A stretch of DNA of 21,483 bases from Thermoplasmata archaeon (GCA_021826525.1 JAKAZU010000014.1:1-21483); one strand, 5' to 3'; counted from the stretch's first letter, positions 7,826-15,764 are shown. Numbers and translations: made by a program. The notes: generated by a model not told the origin, from the sequence alone.

Positions 7826-9196
7826 ATGACTGCGTCCCGGCGTGCCACTCGCCGATCGAGCCCCGAAGGCGGTCGTTCCCGCGATCTCGCTTTGGTCCTC
7901 GCCGGCCGGACATGGCTCGAAGGCAAGATTCGATCGATCGAGATTGGCATCGATGAGGAAGGAACGATCCGCGCGATCGGCCGCAGCCTCCGAGGGGCTC
8001 CCCGCCACGACGTTGGTGAGTCGCTCCTCCTCCCTTCCGCCACCGACTTGCACGTCCACTTCCGGGACCCGGGCCGAGAATCCGAACCGGAGGACTTCGC
8101 AACCGGAACCCTGCAGGCCGCCCTCGGGGGTGTGGGGCTCGTGGCCGATATGCCCAACACCCGGCCCCGTGTCGATACGCTCGACCGACTGCGGGCGAAG
8201 GAGGCCCGAGTCCAGGGGCGCGCGCTCGTTGACGTCCTTCTCTACGCGGCCGCGACCCCACGGGCCCCGATCGATCTCCTCGCACGTCGGGCCGGGGCAT
8301 TCAAGCTCTATCTGAGCCCGACCACCGACGTCGACGAGGTCCCCACGAGCGCGGATCTCGATCTGCTGTTGAAGCGGGTGGCGGCGACGAACCTACCGCT
8401 CTCCGTCCATGCCGAGAATCCGGACCGGTTCGATCGGGAGATCGAGCCCGCGAACCCTCCGGACTGGAACCGTGTTCGTCCCGTGGACGCCGAGCGGGCC
8501 GCGGTCGATTCCCTCCGGCGCCGGCCCCGTAGCCTGCGCCTTCACGTGGCGCATGTGACGGACGCGACGATCGCCGGACGCCTCCGGAAGGAGGGAGACT
8601 CCTTCGAAGCGACGCCCCACCATCTTCTGCTCTCGATGCGCTCGGGCGATGGCGCGAAATTCAAGGTCAATCCGCCGCTGCGCTCCGAGCGCCAGCGCCG
8701 TGCGCTGTGGGAAGCGTTCGTTCGCGGAGCGGTCCCGTGTCTCGCGAGCGATCACGCTCCCCACTCCTCGGACGAGAAGCAGCGGCCCTTCCCGCTCGCC
8801 CCGAGCGGAATGCCGAACGTCGAAACGATGCTCCCGCTCCTGCTCGCCCGGGTCCGCGCGGGCGACCTGCCCCTCCCCGTCCTCCTCGCGGCCGCCTGCG
8901 ATCGCCCCGCCCGCTGGATCGGACAGCCGCGAGGGCGGATCGCTATCGGCCATCGCGCAGACCTCCTGGTCGTGGACTTCCGAGAACGCCGGACCATCGC
9001 GGCCCGCGGCCTACACGCTCCGTGCGGCTGGACGGCCTTCGAAGGGTGGGAAGGGATATTCCCCCGAGAGCACTACCTACGAGGAAGGCGCATCGTCGAG
9101 GGGGGAGAGTTCGTCGGGGACCCGGACGGGACGATCGTTCGTCCGGAGTTCGCCCCGGATCGATCCGCCCCTCAACCTCGCTCGATCGCCGAGTGA
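7826..9196 (+). CDS. pyrC: Dihydroorotase
   Basis: Zinc amidohydrolase that cyclises carbamoyl aspartate to dihydroorotate in pyrimidine synthesis. The 456-residue protein has the full class-I set: DLHVHFRDPG (metal-binding His-76 and His-78), MPNT at 109-112, FKLY with the carboxylated bridging Lys-160, SVHAE (His-195), HVAHV at 240-244, TPHHLLLS, KVNPPLRS, and LASDHAPH with catalytic Asp-309. An N-terminal polar extension of about 20 residues precedes the beta-sandwich region. Allantoinase and hydantoinase are relatives, but DLHVHFRDPG with MPNT and FKLY favour dihydroorotase. The start is supported by GGAGGT just before the ATG. The stop is one base from the stop of the convergent DedA gene. 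Confidence 0.93.
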   Translation: MTASRRATRRSSPEGGRSRDLALVLAGRTWLEGKIRSIEIGIDEEGTIRAIGRSLRGAPRHDVGESLLLPSATDLHVHFRDPGRESEPEDFATGTLQAALGGVGLVADMPNTRPRVDTLDRLRAKEARVQGRALVDVLLYAAATPRAPIDLLARRAGAFKLYLSPTTDVDEVPTSADLDLLLKRVAATNLPLSVHAENPDRFDREIEPANPPDWNRVRPVDAERAAVDSLRRRPRSLRLHVAHVTDATIAGRLRKEGDSFEATPHHLLLSMRSGDGAKFKVNPPLRSERQRRALWEAFVRGAVPCLASDHAPHSSDEKQRPFPLAPSGMPNVETMLPLLLARVRAGDLPLPVLLAAACDRPARWIGQPRGRIAIGHRADLLVVDFRERRTIAARGLHAPCGWTAFEGWEGIFPREHYLRGRRIVEGGEFVGDPDGTIVRPEFAPDRSAPQPRSIAE

Positions 9197-9197
9197 C

Positions 9198-9893
9198 CTA
9201 CTCGGTCTCATCCCGCGCCGGGGGCGAGTCGTCCTTGATCTTCGCCGGCCCCGGGATACGCCGCGGGGGCCACCCCCACGTGATCTGGTCGGTGAACACG
9301 AGCAGGAGATAGATGGCCGCCAGGATGACGGCGGCGATGAAGGCGTAGTTGAGGACGGTGAAGTATCCCTGAATGATCGTCCAGCTGCCCTCCAGCCGGA
9401 TGCCGGCGTAGAGGAAGGCCAGGGTGAACGGGATCGCCCCGAGCAGGGTGTAGACGCCGAACTTCCACGGTTTCATCCGGGCGAACCCCGCGGGGTAGCT
9501 GATGTAGCTTCGGATGACCGGGACGAGCCGGGTCACGGCGACGGTGACTTCGCCCCTGCGGGCGAACCAATCGTCCACGCGCGCCATGCTCTTCGGGTCG
9601 AACTGCAGCGGTCCGAGCGATCGCCGTGCCAGCCACTCCCGGCCCCACCGACCGACCGCGTACGCGGCGAACGCTCCCACCAGGCCCCCTGCGAGGGCGA
9701 CGAGGATCGTCGGCTCGAGCCCGAAGACCCCATCCGCAATCAGGAATCCCGCGAACGGTAGGATTACCTCGCTCGGTAGCGGCGGTATGCCAAAGCTCTC
9801 GGCCACCATCAGGAGGAAGAGCCCGGGGAGGCCGATGTACGTCATCGTCGTGACGACGAACCACGCCAACGATCCCACGATCGATATCGACAT
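9198..9893 (-). CDS. DedA/SNARE-associated-family membrane protein
   Basis: Integral membrane protein of 231 residues in the DedA family, whose members are linked to lipid flipping and membrane homeostasis. Visible: the re-entrant motif AESFGIPPLPSEVILPFAGFL near residues 30-50, a Gly-rich segment GGLVGAFAAYAVGRWGREW, and the signature VTRLVPVIRSYISYPAGFARM near 120-140, followed by two further hydrophobic segments and a charged C-terminal tail rich in Pro, Lys and Asp. ATG 9893 is chosen: a TATA-like TCTTAATAG is centred 31 nt upstream and GGAG sits just before the ATG. The open frame continues upstream to 10022 but without family sequence. It lies downstream of the 83-residue CGGC gene, and the promoter overlaps the last codons of that gene. 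Confidence 0.88.
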   Translation of the reverse strand: MSISIVGSLAWFVVTTMTYIGLPGLFLLMVAESFGIPPLPSEVILPFAGFLIADGVFGLEPTILVALAGGLVGAFAAYAVGRWGREWLARRSLGPLQFDPKSMARVDDWFARRGEVTVAVTRLVPVIRSYISYPAGFARMKPWKFGVYTLLGAIPFTLAFLYAGIRLEGSWTIIQGYFTVLNYAFIAAVILAAIYLLLVFTDQITWGWPPRRIPGPAKIKDDSPPARDETE

Positions 9894-9919
9894 CGCTCCG
9901 CGCCCCGGACCATCGGGGG

Positions 9920-9928
9920 CTATTAAGA
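9920..9928 (-). promoter_or_regulatory. TATA box of the DedA-family gene
   Basis: TCTTAATAG on the minus strand, centred about 31 nt before the ATG at 9893. It overlaps the stop codon of the upstream 83-residue gene, so the DedA gene has its own start of transcription. Confidence 0.6.
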
Positions 9929-10174
9929 CGAGGCGGACGGCTCGAAGAGGAGCCGAAACGGGGTCCGCATCCCGGCGTTCGTTCGGGCCGGAATCCCCTC
10001 GAACTCGAGCGGGCTGGAACACCCTCCGCAGGAGACCGACGGACGCTGGCGGCCGAGCGCGATCGACAGCGCGATGCCCACCTCGATCTCGCGGGGCTTC
10101 GCCGGAGCCTGCGCGAGCGCCCGGTGCAGCTCGTCCAAGAGCTGGGTCTCTTCGGAATCCCCGGGAGCCGTCAT
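9923..10174 (-). CDS. Small CGGC protein of unknown function
   Basis: I do not recognise this 83-residue protein. It has a helical, charged first half (EETQLLDELHRALAQ) and a second half with SCGGCSSP (Cys-49 and Cys-52) followed by EFEGIPARTNAGMRTPFRLLF. The CxxC pair could be a thiol-redox pair or half of a metal site; nothing in the sequence decides this. It is soluble by appearance, without signal peptide or membrane segment. Support for being real: ATG start, a TATA-like CTTTAGG about 27 nt before it, placement between two same-strand genes with no other use for this stretch, and typical codon use. It may be cotranscribed with the DedA gene. Confidence 0.65.
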   Translation of the reverse strand: MTAPGDSEETQLLDELHRALAQAPAKPREIEVGIALSIALGRQRPSVSCGGCSSPLEFEGIPARTNAGMRTPFRLLFEPSASS

Positions 10175-10197
10175 CGTAGGTACCAGCGCGCGGGGGT

Positions 10198-10204
10198 CCT
10201 AAAG
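10198..10204 (-). promoter_or_regulatory. TATA-like element of the CGGC gene
   Basis: CTTTAGG on the minus strand in the 54-bp gap after the oxidoreductase beta gene, about 27 nt before the ATG at 10174. Weak match, but the spacing equals that seen at neighbouring genes. Confidence 0.4.
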
Positions 10205-10228
10205 CGATTGTGGCCCCGAGAAGTGCGG

Positions 10229-11128
10229 CTAGATGAACTCGTCCAGGACCTTCTCGTGGCCCTTGAGTCCCGCGGGTTGGGTCCAGAGCGGGCCGCCCTG
10301 CAGGACCTCCTCAAGGTCCTCGTACGTAGGCTTGGAGGTCGAGTAGAACAGTCCGATGGGGATCTTGTCGCCCCACTCGATCGATCGCTCGAACGCCTTG
10401 GGCAGGCTCGTCGGGTCGTGACCGGCGGCTTCGAGCTTGTAGACCCGCTGCCGGAAGTAGTCGAACGTGTTCAGTTTGTTATACGTCACGCAGGGGCTCA
10501 TCGTGTCGATGAGCGAGAACCCTTTGTGCTGGATGCCGTTCGCTATGAGGTCCGCGAGGTGCTTGACCTCCGCGGAGAATCCCCGGGCGACGTAGGTCGC
10601 GCCGCTCGCGAGCGCGATCGAGATCGGATCGATCGGGTTCTCGATCACTCCCTCGGGCGTCGACTTCGTTCGCTGCCCCATCATCGAGGTGGGGCTCGCC
10701 TGGCCCGTGGTCAGTCCGTAGATCTGGTTGTCCATGGTGACGTAGGTGAGGTTGACGTTGCGCCGCATCGCGTGGACGAGGTGACCGATGCCGATCCCGA
10801 AGCCATCCCCGTCCCCCCCGGTCACGATGACCGTGAGGTCGTGGTTCGCCCAGTGGATCCCTTCCGCGACGGGCATGGCACGGCCATGGATGCCATGGAA
10901 CCCGTAGCTCGAGAGGAAGTGTGGGAGGTTGGAAGAACAGCCGATCCCCGAAACGATCACGACATTGTGACTGGGGATCTGCAGGCGTTTGACGGCCATC
11001 TCGACCGCCGCTACGACCCCAAAGTCCCCGCATCCGGGGCACCAGGTCGGCTTGGTGTCGGACTTACCGATGAGCGGGAGCGTCGGTCCCGTCGTGCTCG
11101 GGACCGGACGGGCGCTCGTTTCAGCCAT
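10229..11128 (-). CDS. 2-oxoacid:ferredoxin oxidoreductase, beta subunit
   Basis: Thiamine-pyrophosphate subunit of the enzyme that oxidises 2-oxoacids to acyl-CoA, CO2 and reduced ferredoxin. The 299-residue protein has WCPGCGDFG with Cys-30 and Cys-33, Cys-64 in GIGCSSNLP and Cys-213 in SPCVTYN; this spacing matches the four ligands of the [4Fe-4S] cluster in two-subunit archaeal enzymes. The TPP motif runs from GGDGDGFGIGIG near residue 104 to DNQIYGLTTGQ near 133. ATG 11128 is chosen because it overlaps the end of the alpha gene by 8 bp, a translationally coupled pair; the frame is open to 11494, but that part is antisense-like shadow inside alpha. There is no separate ferredoxin-like delta subunit gene. 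Substrate (2-oxoglutarate, pyruvate or branched oxoacids) cannot be read from the sequence. Confidence 0.94.
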   Translation of the reverse strand: MAETSARPVPSTTGPTLPLIGKSDTKPTWCPGCGDFGVVAAVEMAVKRLQIPSHNVVIVSGIGCSSNLPHFLSSYGFHGIHGRAMPVAEGIHWANHDLTVIVTGGDGDGFGIGIGHLVHAMRRNVNLTYVTMDNQIYGLTTGQASPTSMMGQRTKSTPEGVIENPIDPISIALASGATYVARGFSAEVKHLADLIANGIQHKGFSLIDTMSPCVTYNKLNTFDYFRQRVYKLEAAGHDPTSLPKAFERSIEWGDKIPIGLFYSTSKPTYEDLEEVLQGGPLWTQPAGLKGHEKVLDEFI

Positions 11129-12869
11129 GGGTGAGGACCTCCCGAGCCCGCGCCACGAGCTCGTGGGGATAGAAAGGTTCCCCGTCGTACTTGAGCAAGG
11201 TGTTCGGTAGGTGGATCCCCGTCTCCGCCCGAAGGAGGCGCCCGAACTGACCGGTGAAGTTCCCCTCGACCAGGAGGGTCTTCTTCGTCTTCGCGATCGC
11301 CGCGCGTGTCGCCTCCGCGTGCAGCGGGAACACGGTGGGGAAGTGCAGCAGGTTGGTCGAGCGGCCCTGGGCCGCGAGGAGCGGCATGGCATCTCGGATG
11401 GCGCCGATGGTCGATCCCCACGCCACGAACGTGAGCGCCGCATCCGCGGGGCCTTCGAAGACCGGGGGGCGCGAAGCGGCCGCGATCCCGGCAAGCTTGC
11501 GCATGCGCTTGTCCATCATGTGGGTACGTTCCGCGATCCAGACCGGGATGCCGGACCTCACGTCGGAGATAAGGTGACCTTTGGTGTCGTGCTCGTCCGA
11601 CCCCGTCACGTACTGGAGACCGGGCTGGCCGGGCAGGGCCCGGGGCGAGACGCCGGACTCGGTGTAGGCGTAGCGGTGGTAATCCGCCGTCCCCGACGGA
11701 ACCGTGACCAGCGAAGGGATCGGGACATCGGTCGGGACCTCCTCCCGATCGACGGTCGCGGTGCTCTCCGAAAGGTGCAGATCGCTCGCCAAGAGCACCG
11801 GGATCTGCCAATCTTCGGCGAGCCGGAACGCGTCGATCGTTGCCCGATACGCCTCCGCGGGGTTCGAGGGAGCGAGGATCGCGCGTGGGAAGTCGCCCTG
11901 TCCCGCCCCGAGCATGAGGTTGAGATCCCCCTGTTCGGTCTTCGTCGGGAGCCCGGTCGATGGACCCGCGCGTTGGGATTCCACGACGACCAGCGGGACC
12001 TCGGTCATGCCCGCCATCCCCAGCGCTTCGACCATGAGCGAGAAACCTCCCCCGCTGGTCGCCGTCATCGCACGGACCCCTCCGTAGGAAGCCCCGATCG
12101 CCATGTGGATGGCCGCCAGCTCGTCCTCGGCCTGCTTCACGACGATCCCGAGCTCCTGGGCGTGGGCGGCGAGCCAATGCATGATCGACGTCGCGGGAGT
12201 CATGGGGTACTGGGCCAAGAACTTGCAGCCCGCGGCGGCCGCCCCGAGGGCGATCGCCTGGTTGCCGGTCATGAGGAGCTTGGGAGGCCCGGCTCGGTGG
12301 ACGGCGCGGTCACTGATGCTCGCGTGCTGCCGGGCGTACTCGTAGCCGTCGGAGCTCGCTCGGAGGTTCCACTGGAGGATGTCTCCGGCTTTCTTGCCAA
12401 ACGAATCGGTCAGGACCCCGTGGAGCACGTCGAGCGGGATGCCCGAGATGAACGCCGCGGCCCCAAGGCCCACCGCGTTCTGGAGGATCGGCTGGGTCGT
12501 GTACTTGCGGGCGAGCTCCATCGTCGGGAGTGAGAGGGCTCGGGTTCCCACGGGAAGTTCCGAGTCCGCGATCTTGAGTCGCTCCGGGTCATAGATCACG
12601 GTCGCGCCCGGACGCAGTGCGGGAGCGTGCACGTCGAAGGTCTCGCGGTTGAGGCAGTACAGCAGGTCTGCGCCGTCGCCCTGGGAGTACGGACGTTCGG
12701 AGGAGGTGCGCGCCTGGAACCAGACGTGGCCGCCGCGGATCACCGACTGGTAGGCGTTCAGGCCGAAGACGTGCAGGCCCATCCGGGAGAACGATCGGGA
12801 GATTGCGTCCCCGATTGAAGCGATCCCATCGCCCGCCTCGCCTCCGGCGCGTAGCGAGATTTCCGGCAC
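11121..12869 (-). CDS. 2-oxoacid:ferredoxin oxidoreductase, fused gamma-alpha subunit
   Basis: Partner of the beta subunit just downstream. The 582 residues hold two domains: an N-terminal gamma domain (about 1-180, with LRAGGEAGDGIASIG and YQSVIRGGH) and the alpha domain from about 195, with YPMTPATS at 221-228, the variant of the YPITP motif that contacts the substrate-TPP site, followed by EDELAAIHMAIGASYGG and TSGGGFSLMVEALGMA. The fusion with no delta subunit is the two-subunit layout known from Sulfolobus-type enzymes. The start is a GTG at 12869, 27 nt after a TATA-like CTTAATTACG, consistent with a leaderless transcript. The pair is divergent from moaD and lies one gene pair away from the ADP-forming acyl-CoA synthetase that would use its product. 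Confidence 0.94.
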   Translation of the reverse strand: MPEISLRAGGEAGDGIASIGDAISRSFSRMGLHVFGLNAYQSVIRGGHVWFQARTSSERPYSQGDGADLLYCLNRETFDVHAPALRPGATVIYDPERLKIADSELPVGTRALSLPTMELARKYTTQPILQNAVGLGAAAFISGIPLDVLHGVLTDSFGKKAGDILQWNLRASSDGYEYARQHASISDRAVHRAGPPKLLMTGNQAIALGAAAAGCKFLAQYPMTPATSIMHWLAAHAQELGIVVKQAEDELAAIHMAIGASYGGVRAMTATSGGGFSLMVEALGMAGMTEVPLVVVESQRAGPSTGLPTKTEQGDLNLMLGAGQGDFPRAILAPSNPAEAYRATIDAFRLAEDWQIPVLLASDLHLSESTATVDREEVPTDVPIPSLVTVPSGTADYHRYAYTESGVSPRALPGQPGLQYVTGSDEHDTKGHLISDVRSGIPVWIAERTHMMDKRMRKLAGIAAASRPPVFEGPADAALTFVAWGSTIGAIRDAMPLLAAQGRSTNLLHFPTVFPLHAEATRAAIAKTKKTLLVEGNFTGQFGRLLRAETGIHLPNTLLKYDGEPFYPHELVARAREVLTHG

Positions 12870-12890
12870 GGACCAAATGGAGCGGGCGAG

Positions 12891-12900
12891 CGTAATTAAG
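12891..12900 (-). promoter_or_regulatory. TATA box of the oxidoreductase operon
   Basis: CTTAATTACG on the minus strand, centred about 27 nt before the GTG start at 12869. It is the AT-richest spot in the 95-bp divergent region shared with moaD. Confidence 0.6.
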
Positions 12901-12930
12901 CGGTTCGGGAACCCCAGCGCCTGGTGGGAT

Positions 12931-12940
12931 AACGATTAGT
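12931..12940 (+). promoter_or_regulatory. TATA-like element of moaD-moaE
   Basis: ACGATTAGTC on the plus strand, centred about 29 nt before the GTG start of moaD. With the element at 12891-12900 it makes a back-to-back promoter pair. Confidence 0.45.
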
Positions 12941-12964
12941 CTTGGCGGGGGGCTAGCACGGTCC

Positions 12965-13222
12965 GTGAATCGACGCCTGAAGGTCCTCCTGTTCTCGACC
13001 GCCCGGGAAGCCGTGGGACGGCCCCGGGTTGATGTTGACATCCCCAAGAGCGGGTCGACCGTGCGCCAGGTCGTCGCGCTGCTGGCCCGAGACTACCCCC
13101 GCCTCGCCGGGATCCTGACGAGCTGTCGCTTCACCCGCAACGGAGAGTACGTACAGGGTTGGTCGGCGCGCGTCCGGCCCGGCGACGAGTTCGCGATCCA
13201 TCCGCCGTACAGCGGGGGATGA
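12965..13222 (+). CDS. moaD: Molybdopterin synthase sulfur carrier subunit (MoaD)
   Basis: Small ubiquitin-like carrier that holds sulfur as a C-terminal thiocarboxylate and donates it to precursor Z. The 85-residue protein has the beta-grasp pattern LKVLLFSTAREAVGRPRVDVDIP, a central STVRQVVALLARDYP helix, the loop RNGEYVQGWSARVRPGDEFAIHPPYSGG, and ends in the essential Gly-Gly. The start is GTG at 12965. A TATA-like element lies about 29 nt upstream, again the leaderless spacing. moaE follows after 4 bp, and together the two form the heterotetrameric synthase. Confidence 0.92.
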   Translation: MNRRLKVLLFSTAREAVGRPRVDVDIPKSGSTVRQVVALLARDYPRLAGILTSCRFTRNGEYVQGWSARVRPGDEFAIHPPYSGG

Positions 13223-13226
13223 TCGG

Positions 13227-13667
13227 TTGTCGGTTCGGCTCTCCGCCCGGCCCCTCTCTCCCGGGCGGGCGTTGAAGGAGCTCGGAGCCCCCGGCCTCGG
13301 AGGGATGGTCCTGTTCGTCGGCCGCGTTCGGCCCGATCGGACGCGGGCCGGAACGGTCCGGGCGCTCGCGTACGAGTCGCATCGCGCGCTCGCGTTGGAG
13401 GAGTTCCGGGCCCTCGAGACGGAGGCCCGGGAGCGCTACGGGGTGGGTCGGGTCGTGATCTGGCATCGCATCGGGACCGTCCCCGTCGGCGAACCGTCCG
13501 TGATGATCGGGGCGGCGAGCGTCCACCGGCGCGCGGCGTTCGACGCGACGTCGATGCTCATCGAGCGATTGAAGTCCGACGTTCCGTTGTGGAAGTCGGA
13601 GCGAGTACGATCCGGGCGTCCACCGCCACGGCGCCCTTCCCGCGGGCCTGTACGATCAGCGGGTTGA
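13227..13667 (+). CDS. moaE: Molybdopterin synthase catalytic subunit (MoaE)
   Basis: Catalytic half of molybdopterin synthase, needed for Mo or W cofactor. The 146-residue protein has GGMVLFVGRVRPD (26-38), YESHRALALEEF, WHRIGTVPVGEPSVMIGAASVHRRAAFDA, and KSDVPLWKSE with Lys-116 and Lys-123, the equivalents of the two catalytic lysines of E. coli MoaE. The start is a TTG four bases after the moaD stop, with a run of G just before it inside moaD; no in-frame ATG is available upstream. After WKSE the last 20 residues are Arg, Pro and Gly-rich and do not resemble the family tail. The last 110 bp overlap the 3' end of the acyl-CoA synthetase gene on the other strand, including the codons of the catalytic lysines. 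Confidence 0.91.
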   Translation: MSVRLSARPLSPGRALKELGAPGLGGMVLFVGRVRPDRTRAGTVRALAYESHRALALEEFRALETEARERYGVGRVVIWHRIGTVPVGEPSVMIGAASVHRRAAFDATSMLIERLKSDVPLWKSERVRSGRPPPRRPSRGPVRSAG

Positions 13668-15720
13668 TGTCCAACTCCGCGATCTCGGGGATCTCCACCG
13701 CGAGTTGGGAGATCCGTTCCAACGTCTCGTACAGAGCCGGCAGGTCGCTGGGCGCCTCGCCTCGAACTCCGAGCAGGAGGGGAAAAGCCCGGATCGACGC
13801 GACCATGTTCTCTGCCGACAGCGGCACGATTGGGGCGAGCCGGAAGGTAACGTCCTGGAGTACCTCCACGTAGATCCCGCCCATCCCGAAGACGAGGATC
13901 GGGCCAAAGTTGCGATCGCGTTGGATCCCGATCAGGACCTCCTTCCCGCCGGAGATCTCCTGTTCGATCTCGAAGCCGTCGATCCGTGCCTTCGGGGCGT
14001 TCGCGGCGATCGCCCGCTGCATCCGGTCCCAGGCGCGCCCAAGCCCCTCCGCGTCCGCGAGATGCAGCGCGACCCCGCCGACATCGGTCTTGTGGGAGAT
14101 GTCCCGCGAGGCGACCTTGAGAACGGCGGGGTAGCCCACCCTCGCGGCGAGTCGAAGCGCCTCCGCCCGCGACCGGGCGCGGGCGTGGCCAGGGAATCCG
14201 ATGCCATACGCTTCGAGGAGCGTGCGGGCGGTGTACTCGGGGAGCACGGTCTCTCCCCGTCGGAGGGAGCTTCGAACGAGCGCGCGGGCACGGCGGGAGT
14301 CCACCACGAACCGTCGCGCCTTCGTGCGCCGGCGGGCGCGCCAGATATTGTACTGCTGGAGGCTGGCGAGCCCCTGGATCGCCTCCTCGGGGAACGTGAA
14401 GGTGGGTACGCCCCGCTCTTCGAGGTACCCAACCTCGCGGGAAAGGTCGGTGAGGCCGAAGAGACAGGCTGCCACGGGCTTCTTGGACGGCCCTCGGCCG
14501 TCCAAGATCGCGGTGGCGGCGGCCGAGCCCGTGAGGGGTCCGGTCGGGGTGGCGATCACGAGGGCTCCATCGATTTGGGGGGAAGAAAGGAGGCTCCGCA
14601 AGGCGCGCCGGTACTGCTCGGGCCTCGCGTCCGCGGTCATGTCGAGCGGGTTCGCGAGGCTGGCCGAGGGGGAGAGATGGGGAGCGAGAGATCGCTGGAT
14701 CCGGGCGGCAGGAGCGGGAAGCTCGAGGTGGTTGCGCGCACACGCGTCCGCCGCGACGATGCCGGGTCCGCCGGAGTTGGTGAGGATGGCGAGGCGCGGG
14801 CCGGCGAGGCGCGCGTCGGTGGCGAAGATCTTGGACGAACGGAACAGCTCGCCGATCGTCTCCGCTCGCAGGACGCCGGATTGGGCGAACAGCGCGTCAT
14901 AGAGTCGGTCCTGGCCGGAGTGGGCGAGCGAGCCGGTATGGCTCAGCGCGGCACGTTCGCCCGCCGGAGTGCGACCGCTCTTGATGACGAGCACCGGTTT
15001 GGTATCCGTCACCTCTCGGGCCGTCTCGAGGAAGCGACGCCCGTCCGCGAGGCTCTCGACGTAGAGGAGAACGACCTTGGTCGCCTCGTCGTCCTTGAGC
15101 GATAGGAGAAGATCGTTCTCGTCCACCCCGGCGCGGTTGCCCATCGATACGAACCGGGAGAAGCCGATCCGCTCGGCAATCCCGTACTGGAGGATCCCGG
15201 CGCACAGCGCTCCGCTCTGCGAGACGAAGGCGATGTTGCCGCGGGGAGGGAGTTGTTCGCTGAAGGTGGCGTTCAGGCCAACGGAAGGGTCGGTGTTGAG
15301 CACCCCGAAGCAGTTCGGTCCGACGATCGACATCCGATGACGTCGCACCGTTCGGATCAGGCGATCCTCGAGGATCGCCCCCTCCGCTCCGACCTCGCGG
15401 AAGCCGGCCGAGATGACCACGACTCCGCGGGTCCCGCGCCGGCCCAACTGGTCGACGACCCGCTCCACCCGCGGCGCGGGCACGATCACGATGGCGAGCT
15501 CCGGGGCCTCGGGGAGATCGGAGACGCGGGAGTAGCAACGCACGCCCGAGACGCTCTTCCACGCCGGGTTGACCGGGTACACGATCCCCCGATATCCGGC
15601 CGCGAGGAGGTTGCGGAACAGGCCCGCACCCACCGCGCCCGGCCGGTTCGATGCGCCGATCACGGCGATCGAGCGAGGACGGAACAGCTCCTCGAGCGCC
15701 GGCGATCGCCCAACTACCAT
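13558..15720 (-). CDS. acd: ADP-forming acyl-CoA synthetase (acetate-CoA ligase, fused alpha-beta)
   Basis: Converts acyl-CoA, ADP and phosphate to the free acid, CoA and ATP, the energy-saving step of archaeal peptide fermentation. The 720-residue protein joins both subunits: a CoA-binding domain (PRSIAVIGASNRPGAVG, 15-31), ligase-CoA domains with GPNCFGVLN and SHTGSLA carrying the phosphohistidine His-261, then an ATP-grasp domain from about 495 with the second conserved His-543 in ISHKTDVGGV, VLIGIQRDRNFGPILVFGMGG, and ELDINPLIV near the end. ATG 15720 follows a TATA box by about 40 nt with GGGGGAG before the ATG; the frame is open to 15909 but crosses the divergent mrp gene. The last 37 codons overlap moaE. 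The protein-lysine acetyltransferase relatives of this family carry an extra GNAT domain, which is absent here. Confidence 0.93.
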   Translation of the reverse strand: MVVGRSPALEELFRPRSIAVIGASNRPGAVGAGLFRNLLAAGYRGIVYPVNPAWKSVSGVRCYSRVSDLPEAPELAIVIVPAPRVERVVDQLGRRGTRGVVVISAGFREVGAEGAILEDRLIRTVRRHRMSIVGPNCFGVLNTDPSVGLNATFSEQLPPRGNIAFVSQSGALCAGILQYGIAERIGFSRFVSMGNRAGVDENDLLLSLKDDEATKVVLLYVESLADGRRFLETAREVTDTKPVLVIKSGRTPAGERAALSHTGSLAHSGQDRLYDALFAQSGVLRAETIGELFRSSKIFATDARLAGPRLAILTNSGGPGIVAADACARNHLELPAPAARIQRSLAPHLSPSASLANPLDMTADARPEQYRRALRSLLSSPQIDGALVIATPTGPLTGSAAATAILDGRGPSKKPVAACLFGLTDLSREVGYLEERGVPTFTFPEEAIQGLASLQQYNIWRARRRTKARRFVVDSRRARALVRSSLRRGETVLPEYTARTLLEAYGIGFPGHARARSRAEALRLAARVGYPAVLKVASRDISHKTDVGGVALHLADAEGLGRAWDRMQRAIAANAPKARIDGFEIEQEISGGKEVLIGIQRDRNFGPILVFGMGGIYVEVLQDVTFRLAPIVPLSAENMVASIRAFPLLLGVRGEAPSDLPALYETLERISQLAVEIPEIAELDINPLIVQARGKGAVAVDARIVLAPTSTTERRTSIAR

Positions 15721-15754
15721 CCGCGCGGCTCCCCCGACGGGACACGGGAGCGCG

Positions 15755-15764
15755 CGTAATATAG
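15755..15764. promoter_or_regulatory. Shared TATA element between acd and mrp
   Basis: GCGTAATATAGAC region, AT-rich and close to symmetric. It is about 30 nt before the mrp ATG on plus (leaderless spacing) and about 40 nt before the acd ATG on minus (leader of about 13 nt). No other TATA-like stretch is present in the 69-bp gap. Confidence 0.6.

Noticed and set aside
7746..8300. A long N-terminal extension of purM
   Set aside because: The frame is open, but it runs antisense through the pyrC metal-binding region, and PurM proteins begin near KTYAQSGVD.
11211..12533. A 440-codon open frame on the plus strand inside the oxidoreductase alpha gene
   Set aside because: Antisense shadow with the same compositional bias. 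The minus-strand frame has the gamma and alpha motifs.
13705..15105. A 466-codon open frame on the plus strand inside acd
   Set aside because: Antisense to the fused acyl-CoA synthetase, low-complexity charged translation, no family resemblance.
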